Origin: JBFWUW01 sp050247075
GTDB taxonomy: Bacteria; Planctomycetota; Planctomycetia; Pirellulales; JBFWUW01
Assembly: GCA_050247075.1 (NCBI GenBank)
Contig: JBFWUW010000054.1
Span: 1-50,128, forward strand
DNA length: 50,128 nucleotides
Reading direction: 5' to 3'
Shown here: one piece after another, positions 7,190 through 15,920 of the stretch
Layout of the letters: each line of letters begins with the position of its first letter
How positions within the stretch are numbered: the first letter of the stretch is position 1
Translations under genes and position numbers: made by a program
Notes under the pieces: model-generated
The model's input: the letters and a program-made list of their open reading frames with translations, nothing else
Databases searched by the model: none
Told to the model about the DNA's origin: nothing

Positions 7190-8122
7190 TCACGGCGGAG
7201 CCGATGATAGCAGCAACGGCTCGCGAGAACGCAGCCACTTATCCGGCACGTTCTCACGGCCCACGGCCAAGGCGACAATTCCCCCAACGATAGCGCAGTT
7301 GGTGTCCATATCTCCTTCCACTTGAACGGTACTCCACAAGGCTTCGCGGAAGTCCGACAATTTGGCGGCAGCGCACCACAGGCAAAACGGGACCGTGTCG
7401 GGTGCGGTCACGCCGCTGCCGTTGCCTAACTGGTTGGCGGCCGCATGTTCCCACTCGTCGAACCCAAGTTGAAGGGCCGTTTTCAATCCGCGCTGGGTAG
7501 GTCCAGCCGGCGTGTGAGCGATCGCTGCCTCCAACATTTCGGCGGCCGGCGGCAATCGGCCTGTCACCCGCCATTGATAGGCCCAGGCGCAGGCTACCGC
7601 TACGGCGATGGCACCCGCTTGCCCTTCAGGGTGGGCGTGCGTGACCTCGGCCGATGCGCGGGCTTGGGCCACCACCTGTTGATAGTCATCGGCGAAATAG
7701 GCCCCCACGGGTGCCACGCGCATCGCTCCGCCGTTTCCGAAGGAACCTTGGCCACCGAATAAATCCTTGGCGGCGGTTTGCCAAGGCGTGCCTCGCTCAA
7801 TCTCCCGCAACAACTGGTCCGCTCCTGAACCATACCCGCGATACGGCTCTAAGCGGTAGCGCGCGGCCAGATTCTGGGCCAACAACTCCTGATCTATTGT
7901 GCCGCGTTGATCTAACACCTCGCGAATGGCCAACGCCATCACCGTGTCATCGGTGTACCGCCAAGGGGATAACGGCGGGCGACGAGCCTTGAGGGCAGCG
8001 ACAAAAACCTCCGCATGAAAAAATTGCTGGCCGAAAGCATCGCCGATCGACAATCCATCAAGCGCCAACCGCACGCGTCCCATGCGCGCGGCGTGATCGG
8101 CGGGAAGCTCGTGGTGGCTCAT
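7190..8122 (-). CDS. ADP-ribosylglycohydrolase-family protein
   Basis: This 310-residue protein carries the DraG/ARH signature motifs: GLSIGDAFGQ at the N-terminus, YTDDTVMALA (first pair of metal ligands), GSFGNGGAMRVAPVG, VTHAHPEGQAGA, and VEGDMDTNCAIVGGIVA (second metal site). Family members remove ADP-ribose from arginine or from dinitrogenase reductase, or hydrolyse related ADP-ribosyl compounds, using two Mg ions. The ATG at 8122 overlaps the stop of the upstream kelch gene by 4 nt (ATGA), fixing the start; a longer open frame to 8299 lies wholly inside that gene. It is the last gene of the mgtC/kelch operon. The target cannot be told from sequence, and no ADP-ribosyltransferase gene is in the window. 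Confidence 0.85.
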   Translation of the reverse strand: MSHHELPADHAARMGRVRLALDGLSIGDAFGQQFFHAEVFVAALKARRPPLSPWRYTDDTVMALAIREVLDQRGTIDQELLAQNLAARYRLEPYRGYGSGADQLLREIERGTPWQTAAKDLFGGQGSFGNGGAMRVAPVGAYFADDYQQVVAQARASAEVTHAHPEGQAGAIAVAVACAWAYQWRVTGRLPPAAEMLEAAIAHTPAGPTQRGLKTALQLGFDEWEHAAANQLGNGSGVTAPDTVPFCLWCAAAKLSDFREALWSTVQVEGDMDTNCAIVGGIVALAVGRENVPDKWLRSREPLLLSSAPP

Positions 8123-9432
8123 TGTGCGAGATACCGATACGCCCACACCACGCCGTCGTCGCGGCTGTCGTGGGCCGAGTGGTAGATATGGACGTTCAGC
8201 AGCGGGTCGTAACAGGCATTCAGGCACTTCCACTCGGCGTTTTCCGGGAAAGGCCGCGCGGCCTCTTCCCAGCGGTTTTCCGCCGGGTGATAGATCCACA
8301 GGCCCAGCTTGGCCCGCGGCTCGTCGGGTTCATCACGGTAGCGGCAGATAATGACCACGTCGCTTACGGAGTCATACGTCATGGTGGAATTGTTGGTGGA
8401 GTAGCTGTTCGATCCACCGCATGGCTTTCCGGCGGGCCGGGGATTGATCCAGGCGTCGTTCGTCAAATCGTAAATCCAAAAAGCGTGCTCGCCCGTCGCG
8501 ATCGGATAGCCTCCGCCCCCGATGTACAGGCGGTCGCGCTTGGTGTCGTAACAGGCGGTCGGGTCGATGCCGAATGGCGGCGGGGGTCCGGATGGCGATT
8601 TTTTCTCCCAACGGTTCTCCGCCGGGTCGTACCACCAGATCTCATGATGACTATCGCGAAGAAAGTATTTTGCCTTGGTGGCAATGTACTCCCAGACATC
8701 GCCAAAGCTGGTGGAAGGCCCAGGGCCATCCGTCTGGCGGCGCTGCCAGCGCGCGGTCGCCGCGTCATACACGAAAGGGCCGGGCGAACCCTCCACTTTC
8801 AAATCCTTCCGCCCCTCCAACCATTTCAGCCTTCGCGAAAGAGCCTTCGGCCAATAGCCGGCTTCGCACGGCACGAAGCTGAACTGCCGCAACAGCGGAT
8901 TGTAGGCTGTCATTTGGTAGCAGTGGCCCAGCTGGGCGACGGGCAGTTGCTGGCCGTCGGCCGTGGTTTCAAAGCCATGCTTGTCGAGTGTCAGTTCCAA
9001 GGAGTTGACATCCGCGCCAGGGTAGACGCAGACCCAGCGATGGGCCGGAATATCGTAGGCCCACAGGTCATCCATGTAGCGGCCGTTCTCCTCGTTCCAC
9101 CACCCGTGAACCCCCTCGCCCGTCAAAAAACAAGCGTGCAAATCCGGCGCAAAGGCCATCTTGGCCCCCCACGAACGCCCGCGGGCTTTGCCCCATTGCG
9201 GATCGGGAGCGGGCGCGCCAAGTTCCAGCCAGGAGCCGCTGGCGAGCGACTTGAGCTTGGCAACGTGGGCACCGTCCCCGCTAGGGAGCGCCGCCAACGG
9301 GGCGGGCGGTTCGGCGGCCAGAAGGGCGCAACAAGCACTACAGCGGGCAATGATGATCGCCACACAGAAGCAGCGGCGCAGGGATATCAGCGGCATGGAC
9401 GGCCTCGCGAATCCTAGGAATTGCGACAACAT
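8119..9432 (-). CDS. Secreted kelch-type beta-propeller protein
   Basis: 437 residues. A hydrophobic signal-like segment (LRRCFCVAIIIARCSACCALLAAEP) follows a short lead, so export is likely; MPLISLRR at residue 13 is an alternative start giving a cleaner signal peptide. The mature part has repeated kelch-like blades: DDLWAYDIPAHRWVCVYPG, GPFVYDAATARWQRRQTDG, HEIWWYDPAENRWEKKSP, HAFWIYDLTNDAWINPRP and LGLWIYHPAENRWEEAARP. Each has the aromatic YD...W pairing of kelch motifs, giving at least five blades. The start at 9432 overlaps the mgtC stop in TGATG, which implies coupled translation. Its role is unknown; kelch propellers bind proteins or sugars. Confidence 0.8.
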   Translation of the reverse strand: MLSQFLGFARPSMPLISLRRCFCVAIIIARCSACCALLAAEPPAPLAALPSGDGAHVAKLKSLASGSWLELGAPAPDPQWGKARGRSWGAKMAFAPDLHACFLTGEGVHGWWNEENGRYMDDLWAYDIPAHRWVCVYPGADVNSLELTLDKHGFETTADGQQLPVAQLGHCYQMTAYNPLLRQFSFVPCEAGYWPKALSRRLKWLEGRKDLKVEGSPGPFVYDAATARWQRRQTDGPGPSTSFGDVWEYIATKAKYFLRDSHHEIWWYDPAENRWEKKSPSGPPPPFGIDPTACYDTKRDRLYIGGGGYPIATGEHAFWIYDLTNDAWINPRPAGKPCGGSNSYSTNNSTMTYDSVSDVVIICRYRDEPDEPRAKLGLWIYHPAENRWEEAARPFPENAEWKCLNACYDPLLNVHIYHSAHDSRDDGVVWAYRYLAQ

Positions 9433-9926
9433 CACCCCGGAGTATTCCGCTTGGCGATACGCTTTTCAAGCAGATGCAAGGCTTCCAGCACGATAAAGGC
9501 CAGAATCGCCCCCACGATGGCCGTCCCCAAGCGGCCAAAACCGACGGCGATGCCAATGGCGGCCGAGAACCAGATGCCGGCCGCGGTGGTCAGCCCGTGG
9601 ATTTCCTTGTCGTCTGCCAGCTTAAGAATGGCACCGCCCCCCAAGAAGCCGATGCCGGCCACGATGCCTTGAATCACGCGGCTTAAATCGGCGGACTCCA
9701 TTTTTTCCAGTTGAGGCACGACGACAAAGAACGCCGCCCCCATCGTCACCAACATGTGCGTCCGCAGCCCGGCCGATTTGCCGGTCTTTTCGCGCTGGTA
9801 CCCAATCAACCCGCCCAACAGCGCGCCAATACCTAACCGCACCGCCACATGCAAAATGCGGGCAACGTCCGTGATGTCTTGAAAGTCCTCTTGCAGCGCG
9901 GAGGCCAGCGATTGGTACTCGTTCAT
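9432..9926 (-). CDS. MgtC/SapB-family membrane protein
   Basis: A 164-residue integral membrane protein. LGIGALLGGLIGYQRE and AGLRTHMLVTMGAAFF are the MgtC/SapB N-terminal signature, and RVIQGIVAGIGFLGGGAIL is the second conserved block. About four to five membrane segments are expected. The soluble C-terminal domain of Salmonella-type MgtC is absent, so this is the short SapB-like form. MgtC proteins are linked to survival at low magnesium and to ATP-synthase control, but the short forms are poorly characterised. The ATG at 9926 (MNEYQS) begins the conserved part; the open frame further upstream runs through an intergenic repeat. It is first in a three-gene coupled operon with the kelch and ADP-ribosylglycohydrolase genes. 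Confidence 0.85.
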   Translation of the reverse strand: MNEYQSLASALQEDFQDITDVARILHVAVRLGIGALLGGLIGYQREKTGKSAGLRTHMLVTMGAAFFVVVPQLEKMESADLSRVIQGIVAGIGFLGGGAILKLADDKEIHGLTTAAGIWFSAAIGIAVGFGRLGTAIVGAILAFIVLEALHLLEKRIAKRNTPG

Positions 9927-10036
9927 GGTAATTATCAGCCCTCTCGTGAAAGTTAGTTGGTTTGCGCGGCTGACACCGGCAGGCCATGCATTGCCGAACT
10001 TCGAGTGCGCAAGGACAACTCTATCAAGATGTTTGA

Positions 10037-10170
10037 AAACCACGAATCGAACGAATCTTACGAATAGGATTTCACCGCGACACCTACTTTCAAGCCGCCG
10101 CCGGCATCCATTCCCTCCCGCAAGGTTCCCGACGCGACACTCTTTACCTTGGATTCGTTCGATTCGTGGG
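10037..10170. repeat. Dispersed inverted repeat of the ACCACGAAT type, copy 2
   Basis: The left arm AAACCACGAATCGAACGAAT (10037-10056) continues with TTACGAATA. The right arm TTGGATTCGTTCGATTCGTG ends at 10168. ATTCGTTCGATTCGTGG is an exact reverse complement of CCACGAATCGAACGAAT. It has the same architecture as 6141-6247 (arms about 30 nt, loop about 80 nt), with CACGAAT replacing CACGGAT. Confidence 0.65.
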
Positions 10171-10240
10171 TCTTCTCCGGTTTCTCCTCTACTCCACCGG
10201 TTCGTGCGGCTTCCCATTCTCCGGTGCCAGTCCGACAGAC

Positions 10241-10246
10241 TATAAT
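10241..10246 (+). promoter_or_regulatory. TATAAT -10 box upstream of the Uma2 gene
   Basis: A perfect TATAAT lies 60 nt before the ATG at 10307. No good -35 match is found at 16-18 bp spacing, so this is a weak call based on one hexamer in a GC-rich background. Confidence 0.3.
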
Positions 10247-10306
10247 AAGCTTTGTGGCCTGCCACGGAGGCAAGGCGTGCTTGTTTTTCGAAACCGCGGG
10301 CTTTCC

Positions 10307-10939
10307 ATGATGCTCGATACGAACTCCGCAAACTCCGCCGCGAATGTTGGCTGGGACGCTCATTCGCACGTCAGCGCATGGCCGCCTCCCCGGCGGTTTA
10401 CCGTCGAGGAGTACTTTCAGATGGCGGCCGCCGGTATCTTCGCGGACGACGAACGAATCGAGCTACTGGACGGATGGATCATTCCCACGACGCCGATTGG
10501 CCCGGACCATAGTGCCACGGTTGAGTTGTTGCGTGAACTTTTCCAAAAAGCCGTACCGCATGGCTATTGCCTCCGTTTTCAACAAACGCTGCTGCTGCCG
10601 ACGAGCGCGCCGCAACCCGATGCCGTGGTGGCGCGGGGCCAAACGCGCGACTACCGTCAGCGGCACCCCGATGCCGCCGACGCGGCGCTGGTGGTGGAGG
10701 TCGCCGATTCGTCCCTGGCCGTCGATCGCGGGGCCAAGGCCGCCTTGTATGCAGCGGCCGGAATCCCCGAGTATTGGATCATCGACCTGGCCGCCCGCCA
10801 CGTCGTAATCAACCGCTCGCCCGACATCGCCCAGGCACGTTACCAACAGCAAGAAATCGTCCAGCCGCCACGGCAATTGCCGCTGATTCTGGATGGCGCC
10901 GAGCGCGGGCAGGTGGACGTGGGTGAGTTGTTTTCTTAG
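10307..10939 (+). CDS. Uma2-family (DUF820) PD-(D/E)xK endonuclease-like protein
   Basis: 210 residues. RFTVEEYFQMAAAGIFADDE, followed by IELLDGWII, is the typical Uma2 opening. The core has QPDAVVARG, then ALVVEVADSSLAVDRGAKA, then LYAAAGIPEYWIIDL. The PD, the VEV and the lysine of the GAKAALYA helix are the presumed PD-(D/E)xK catalytic residues. The family is greatly expanded in cyanobacteria and planctomycetes and its function is unsettled. The first of two ATG codons (10307) is chosen. Upstream codons back to 10166 fall in intergenic repeat sequence. It is a single gene with a hairpin 40 nt past its stop. Confidence 0.85.
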   Translation: MMLDTNSANSAANVGWDAHSHVSAWPPPRRFTVEEYFQMAAAGIFADDERIELLDGWIIPTTPIGPDHSATVELLRELFQKAVPHGYCLRFQQTLLLPTSAPQPDAVVARGQTRDYRQRHPDAADAALVVEVADSSLAVDRGAKAALYAAAGIPEYWIIDLAARHVVINRSPDIAQARYQQQEIVQPPRQLPLILDGAERGQVDVGELFS

Positions 10940-10978
10940 GGCAGACGGCGACATGGACAGGCGGCGCTTAACCCGGTC

Positions 10979-11002
10979 TGCCACCAGCTAAAGCTGGTGG
11001 CA
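10979..11002. terminator. 24-nt perfect palindrome between convergent genes
   Basis: TGCCACCAGCT, two-nt loop AA, AGCTGGTGGCA: an 11-bp stem between the Uma2 gene (+) and the DUF1501 gene (-). Its position fits a bidirectional transcription end, but there is no T-run on either side, so termination is inferred only from position and symmetry. Confidence 0.4.
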
Positions 11003-11064
11003 AGCGGGGCTCGGTCCACGCGATGAGATCATCGCAATCGCGGCGCACTGCATGGTTACTCCGT

Positions 11065-12507
11065 TCACGCCAAAATCTGCTTCACCACTTGTCCATGCAC
11101 ATCGGTCAGCCGATGGTCGCGGCCGCCGTGGCGGAAGGTGAGGCGCTCGTGGTCCAGGCCCAGCAGGTGCAAGATGGTGGCGTGCAGGTCGTGGAAGGTG
11201 CAGATGTTTTCCACCGCGTGCATGCCGAACTCGTCGGTGGCGCCGTAGGCCGTGCCGCCGCGGATGCCGCCGCCGGCCAGCCATACGCTGAAACCTTCTG
11301 GATGGTGGTCGCGGCCGTCGCGGCCGGTGGAGTGGGGCGTGCGGCCAAACTCGCCCGCCCACACGATCAGCGTTTCGTCCAGCAGGCCGCGGCGGCGCAG
11401 GTCCACGATCAGCCCGGCGATGGCCTGGTCGGTGTCCAGCGCGTTCTTTTCGTGCCCCGCCTTGAGGTTGCCGTGCTGGTCCCAGGTGCCGTTCGACGCG
11501 CCGGGCGGGCAGTTGATCTCCACGAACCGCACGCCCGACTCAATCAGCCGCCGGGCACGCAGGCATTGCGTGCCGTACAGCCGCTGCGAATCGACCTTGC
11601 TGTCCACGCCGTACAACGACAGTGTCTCGGCGGTTTCTTGGCCCAGGTCGAGCACGTCGGGGACCAGCGACTGCATGCGGTACGCCAGCTCGTAATTGCA
11701 AATGGCCGACTCCACCGCGTCGTCCGCGCCGAGCGCCGCGGCAAAGCCGCCATCTTGCTCGGCCAGCAGTGCCAGCTTGGCCCGCTGCACCCGAGGGTCG
11801 GCGTCGCCGGGGACGAGGTTGTCGAGCGGCTTGCCGTCGGCGTGCAGCAGCGTGGCTTGCTGGCTGGAGGGCAAGAAGCCGGCGGAGTAGTTTTCCAGCC
11901 CGCCGCAAGGGACGACATCGAAACTCAGCACCACGAAGCCGGGGAGGTTTTCGTTCTCAGTCCCCAGGCCGTAGTTGACCCACGACCCCAAGCTGGGCCG
12001 GCCCGCCTGGTTGGCCCCGGTATGCAAGAACAGCACGCCGGTGGAATGGATCGGCAGGTCGGCCTTCATCGAGCGGATGACGGCCAGTTCGTCGATCTGG
12101 TTCGCCAGATGCGGAAAGAGATTGCTGACCGGCAAGCCCGACTGGCCCCGCGGTTGAAACGTCCAGGGGCTTTTGAGCCACTTGCGGTTTTGGTTGGCGG
12201 TGGGATTGTCTATCTTGCCGGCCGGCTGTTCGTCTACTTTCTCTAGCGTTGGCTTGGGATCGAACGAATCGACGTGAGACACGCCGCCATCCATGAAGCA
12301 GAAGATGACGTTCTTGGCCTTGGGGGGGAAATGGGGTTGCGGCAAGCCGCGATGTTCGTCCGGCGCGGCAATGGCCTGGCGCTGGCCAGCCATTAGAGCG
12401 GACAGTGCCAACATGCCAAAACCGCCGGCGGAATGCGACAACATTTCACGCCGAGTCAGCGGAGTAGGGCTGCGCCCGGGACAACAATTCCACAACTGGT
12501 TGCGCAT
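11065..12507 (-). CDS. DUF1501 protein, Tat-exported (paralogue 2, PSCyt1 partner)
   Basis: 480 residues with a twin-arginine motif LTRREMLSHSAGGFGMLALS (about 17-36). Family blocks are visible: KNVIFCFMDGGVSHVDSFDP, GTWDQHGNLKAGHEKN, VWAGEFGRTPHS, GRDGRDHHPEGFSVWLAGGG, and a C-terminal HLLGLDHERLTFRHGGRD. The catalytic role of the family is unknown; the fold is alkaline-phosphatase-like. The gene begins 11 nt after the stop of the 1,133-residue PSCyt1/DUF1549/DUF1553 gene. That pairing is one of the commonest two-gene units in planctomycete genomes and suggests the two proteins work together outside the cytoplasmic membrane. Confidence 0.88.
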   Translation of the reverse strand: MRNQLWNCCPGRSPTPLTRREMLSHSAGGFGMLALSALMAGQRQAIAAPDEHRGLPQPHFPPKAKNVIFCFMDGGVSHVDSFDPKPTLEKVDEQPAGKIDNPTANQNRKWLKSPWTFQPRGQSGLPVSNLFPHLANQIDELAVIRSMKADLPIHSTGVLFLHTGANQAGRPSLGSWVNYGLGTENENLPGFVVLSFDVVPCGGLENYSAGFLPSSQQATLLHADGKPLDNLVPGDADPRVQRAKLALLAEQDGGFAAALGADDAVESAICNYELAYRMQSLVPDVLDLGQETAETLSLYGVDSKVDSQRLYGTQCLRARRLIESGVRFVEINCPPGASNGTWDQHGNLKAGHEKNALDTDQAIAGLIVDLRRRGLLDETLIVWAGEFGRTPHSTGRDGRDHHPEGFSVWLAGGGIRGGTAYGATDEFGMHAVENICTFHDLHATILHLLGLDHERLTFRHGGRDHRLTDVHGQVVKQILA

Positions 12508-12518
12508 AACGGCACTTC

Positions 12519-15500
12519 CTACGGCACGTAAATAAACTCTTTGACGTTAAACATGGCATGCGCCACGTCCTTCCAAATTGCGGTGGACCGCATGACTTCT
12601 GCCCGTGGCACGCTGGATAGTTCGGCCAGTTGATCGACGAACCGCACAAACCGTTGCCGCTCGTCGCTGCTGGGCTGTCGGCCCAGGGCTTGGCTGAACA
12701 TGCGATCGACGCGGGTGGCTGCGTCGCCGTCTGGCTCCGCAACTAGCCGCTTCGCCCATTCCTCGGCTTGTTGCAACACGAAAGGGTCGTTGAGCAAGGC
12801 CAGCGCTTGCGCCGGCACGTTGGAGATATCCCGCCGCCCTTGCGCCACCTTGCCGCCGGGCAGGTTGAAGGCGTTCAAGAACTTGGCCGACTCCATGAGG
12901 TTGGTCTTGATGTAGACGCTGCGGCGGCCATTGCCGTCCAACGGGCCGGGAAACAGCCGCCGGTCGGCGTATTCTTTTTCACGAAACGGCTGAATGCTGG
13001 GTCCGTAAAGGGAATCATCGAGCCGGCCCGACGCTAGCAGGATGCAATCGCGGATGGCCTCGGCCTCCAGCCGCCGCGCTGGGTAGTGGCTGAGCAGCCG
13101 GTTTTGCGGATCGACTTCGCGCGAGGACTCGCTCGGTTGGCTTCCTTGGCGGAAGGTTTGCGACAGGGCGATCTCTCGCACCAGCCGCTTGAGCGACCAG
13201 CCCTCCCGAGCAAACCGCAAGGCCAAGTAGTCCAGCAATTCCTGGTGCGAGGGTTCGTCACTTAGATGGCCCAGGTCGTCCACCGTGCGGACGATGCCAG
13301 CGCCAAACAAGTAGTGCCAAACCCGATTGACCATCACCCGGGCGGTCAGCGGATTGTCGGCCGAGGCGATCCGCTGCGCCAGTTGCAACCGGCCGCTGCC
13401 GCCGCTGGCAAAAGGCTGGCCGGGCCGCGACAAGACCTCCAGATATCGCCTTTCGGCCAGCTCTCCGGGCCGCAGGCAATCGCCCCGGATGAAGACTGGC
13501 TGATCGCCGCCATCGCCAGCGTCCTCCAGGCCAGGGACCACCCGCGGCTGCTGAATCTCTTGCGACTCGATCCGCCGATACTCGGCCACCAGTTCCGCCA
13601 GCTTTGGGGAACTTGCCGAATCGTTGGTCAGCAGTTGGCTTTGCAGCAGATAGTCCAACCAGCGGACGTCGTCTTCCGTGGCGGTGTTGCTGTCGAAGCG
13701 GTCGATCGCCCGCATTGCTGTGGAGGCATAGCGGGCGGCTAGCTCGTCGAGCTTGCCAATTGGCGGCTCAGCCAGAATCGGCCGCAGGTGAGTAAGCTCT
13801 GCCCGCGGCGGTTCAGCCACGTCGTGCAGCACCGCGCGGGTGATGCCAAAGAACGAGCGGCCATCTCCCAGCGCCTGATCCCACGGCAGACGGTAGTTTT
13901 CGCCATCGCCCCCCAAGGCCGACAGTTGGTCGGGAAACTTGGGGTTGTCCAGCAAGGTCATCAACTCGGCGAACGTCCGCAAGCTGCCTCGGTTGGCCGG
14001 CGGGGTAAACATCTGCCAATGCAGGTGTTCGTTCGTCAAGGCCTTGTAGTTGGCGTAGTTGAGTTGGCAATTGTTGGAGACCAATCGCAACGCGCTGCTG
14101 CGCAGGCCCAGCACCTGAAAGCTGATCTTTTGCTTGCCATCCGGGATCTGCGGGGAGCGGAGCGTACCATTGAGCCGCGACGACAGCGCGTGGCTATACC
14201 AACCGGCGGGCAGCACGGCCCGCACGATGGCGTCTCCCTGGTGGTGCAGGACAAACTCGCCGTTGGCGGAAGGGGCGTCCCGCAAGCCATGCCCGTCGGA
14301 GTGCCAGTCGGCCGGGGGCGCGCCGGCGGAGAAGTCGGCGAAAGGGACGTAGTTGGCCGCGTTAAACTCGCGGCGTTCGCGTTCTTGCGCGGCCCAGTCA
14401 TCGGCTGTTTGCTTCCAAGCTGCTGGCAATTTATCGCCCCCCGCCACGGCGGCATCGGCCACGGCAATCCAGGGTGCCAGGGGATGTTCGGCCGCCGGCT
14501 TATCCGTGCGAACGGCAGACAGCCAGCGAACCAGACGCGGCGCGTCCAACCCAACCGCAAGGCTAGCGGCGTCGGGTGCATTCCGCCGCGCGGCGTCGGC
14601 GGCCAGCAGATAGCGAGGAAGCTCGACGGCGTCTTGTTTCCACAAGGCGGCTATCTCAGCGCGAATCGCCGGTTTCAAGTCGCTCAGCTTCTTTCGCGGC
14701 TGTTGATTGACTTGGGGACTATCAATCGTATGGGCGGCCAGCCGCGAGCTGCGAATAATCCCCAGCAGCCCGTAGTAGTCGTGCATCGAGTACGCATCAA
14801 GCTTGTGGTCGTGGCAGCGGGCACAGGCCACGGTCGCCCCTTGAAAGGCCTTGGTCAGCGTGTCGAGCTGGTTGTCGGCGATGTCGTAGCCAATCTGCGG
14901 CAGACCGATGCAGTCATCGTGGTTGACCTCGCCAAAGCGGTAAAATGCCGTGCCGATGGGGGCTTCGTTGATCTGCTGGCTCTCGTTCCAGCGGGGCGGC
15001 AGCAAGTCGCCCGCGATATGCTCGCGCACGAATTGGTCGTAGGGGAGATCGCTGTTGAACGCCCGAATCAGATAGTCGCGATAGCGCCAGGCATGATGGA
15101 CCTCGTAGTTCCATTCGTTGCCGTGCGTTTCGGTGAACCGAATCACGTCCATCCAGTGCCGCGCCCAGCGCTCGCCAAAGTGGGGCGAAGCCAGCAGCCG
15201 GTCGATCAACGTGGCGTAACAATCGGACGAGGCATCTTGCACGAAGGCTTCCACCTCCGCCGGTGTTGGCGGCAAGCCGGCCAAGGTCAGACTGGCGCGG
15301 CGGATGAAGGCGTGGCGGTCGGCGGGCGGATTGGGTGTCAGCGACTTGGCCTGTAGGGCGGCCCAAACAAAACGGTCGATCGGTTCGACCGACCAGTCGG
15401 GATTGGCAACCTCCGGCAAGGCTGGCTCCACCGGCGGCTGCAAGCTCCACCAGTCGCGGCGGGCGGAAAGTATTTCCGGCCAGCTCAGTGAAGCGGCGGC

Positions 15501-15920
15501 CTTGGGCTCCGCCGTACGCGGGTCCGGCGCGCCGATCTCGATCCATTTGCGGATATCGGCGATGACCGCATCGGGCAATTTGCCCTTGGGGGGCATATCG
15601 TAGAATTCGCCGCCATACTCCACTGCTTTCAACAGCAGGCTCTTCTCCACATCACCCGGCACTACCGCCGGGCCGGTATCGCCGCCGCGCAGCAGGCCGG
15701 GCTGGCTATCAACCCGCAGGTTTCCCTTCAGCGGCTTGCTGCTAGCGGCATGGCACTCGCCGCAATGCTCGACAAGAACAGGCCGGATTTTCTTCTCGAA
15801 GAATTCCAGTGCGTCATCGGCGCGAGCAGCTGGCGGCAACGACAGCAAGGCACAAAGGGCCAGAAATAACGGCCAATAAGCAGTATGTACTTTCAAGGAA
15901 TATATCTCGCCCGTAGGCAT
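12519..15920 (-). CDS. PSCyt1/DUF1549/DUF1553 cytochrome-like exported protein
   Basis: A 1,133-residue planctomycete-specific protein. A signal peptide (YWPLFLALCALLSLPPAARA) is followed by the PSCyt1 haem domain with VEHCGECHAASS (CxxCH) and YDMPPKGKLPDAVI. DUF1549 (PSCyt2) is recognised by FIRRASLTLAGLPPTPAEVE and HFGERWARHWMDVIRF. A second CxxCH, CARCHDHKLDAYS, lies near residue 365. The C-terminal DUF1553 has NPLTARVMVNRVWHYLFGAG and RLEAEAIRDCILLASGRLD. The middle has an inserted domain that may bind carbohydrate (inference). The ATG at 15920 is chosen over a TTG at 15941 because it directly precedes the signal peptide. It is the first gene of an operon with DUF1501 paralogue 2. Haem binding is predicted from motifs; the substrate is unknown. 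Confidence 0.9.
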   Translation of the reverse strand: MPTGEIYSLKVHTAYWPLFLALCALLSLPPAARADDALEFFEKKIRPVLVEHCGECHAASSKPLKGNLRVDSQPGLLRGGDTGPAVVPGDVEKSLLLKAVEYGGEFYDMPPKGKLPDAVIADIRKWIEIGAPDPRTAEPKAAASLSWPEILSARRDWWSLQPPVEPALPEVANPDWSVEPIDRFVWAALQAKSLTPNPPADRHAFIRRASLTLAGLPPTPAEVEAFVQDASSDCYATLIDRLLASPHFGERWARHWMDVIRFTETHGNEWNYEVHHAWRYRDYLIRAFNSDLPYDQFVREHIAGDLLPPRWNESQQINEAPIGTAFYRFGEVNHDDCIGLPQIGYDIADNQLDTLTKAFQGATVACARCHDHKLDAYSMHDYYGLLGIIRSSRLAAHTIDSPQVNQQPRKKLSDLKPAIRAEIAALWKQDAVELPRYLLAADAARRNAPDAASLAVGLDAPRLVRWLSAVRTDKPAAEHPLAPWIAVADAAVAGGDKLPAAWKQTADDWAAQERERREFNAANYVPFADFSAGAPPADWHSDGHGLRDAPSANGEFVLHHQGDAIVRAVLPAGWYSHALSSRLNGTLRSPQIPDGKQKISFQVLGLRSSALRLVSNNCQLNYANYKALTNEHLHWQMFTPPANRGSLRTFAELMTLLDNPKFPDQLSALGGDGENYRLPWDQALGDGRSFFGITRAVLHDVAEPPRAELTHLRPILAEPPIGKLDELAARYASTAMRAIDRFDSNTATEDDVRWLDYLLQSQLLTNDSASSPKLAELVAEYRRIESQEIQQPRVVPGLEDAGDGGDQPVFIRGDCLRPGELAERRYLEVLSRPGQPFASGGSGRLQLAQRIASADNPLTARVMVNRVWHYLFGAGIVRTVDDLGHLSDEPSHQELLDYLALRFAREGWSLKRLVREIALSQTFRQGSQPSESSREVDPQNRLLSHYPARRLEAEAIRDCILLASGRLDDSLYGPSIQPFREKEYADRRLFPGPLDGNGRRSVYIKTNLMESAKFLNAFNLPGGKVAQGRRDISNVPAQALALLNDPFVLQQAEEWAKRLVAEPDGDAATRVDRMFSQALGRQPSSDERQRFVRFVDQLAELSSVPRAEVMRSTAIWKDVAHAMFNVKEFIYVP

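Larger units (their letters stand above)
9927..10306. other. Divergent intergenic region, mgtC to Uma2
   Basis: No gene seen. It holds the CACGAAT inverted repeat (10037-10170) and a TATAAT at 10241-10246. The open frames across it are extensions of the flanking genes. Confidence 0.5.

Noticed and set aside
8122..9417. A 431-codon plus-strand frame opposite the kelch gene
   Set aside because: GC-rich antisense shadow; the minus strand has kelch blades, a signal peptide and coupled junctions.
11023..12246. A 407-codon plus-strand frame opposite DUF1501 paralogue 2
   Set aside because: Composition is that of a reverse-frame shadow of a conserved family gene.
13788..15356. A 522-codon plus-strand frame opposite the PSCyt1 gene
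   Set aside because: No family features; the minus strand has clear PSCyt1/DUF1549/DUF1553 blocks over the same stretch.
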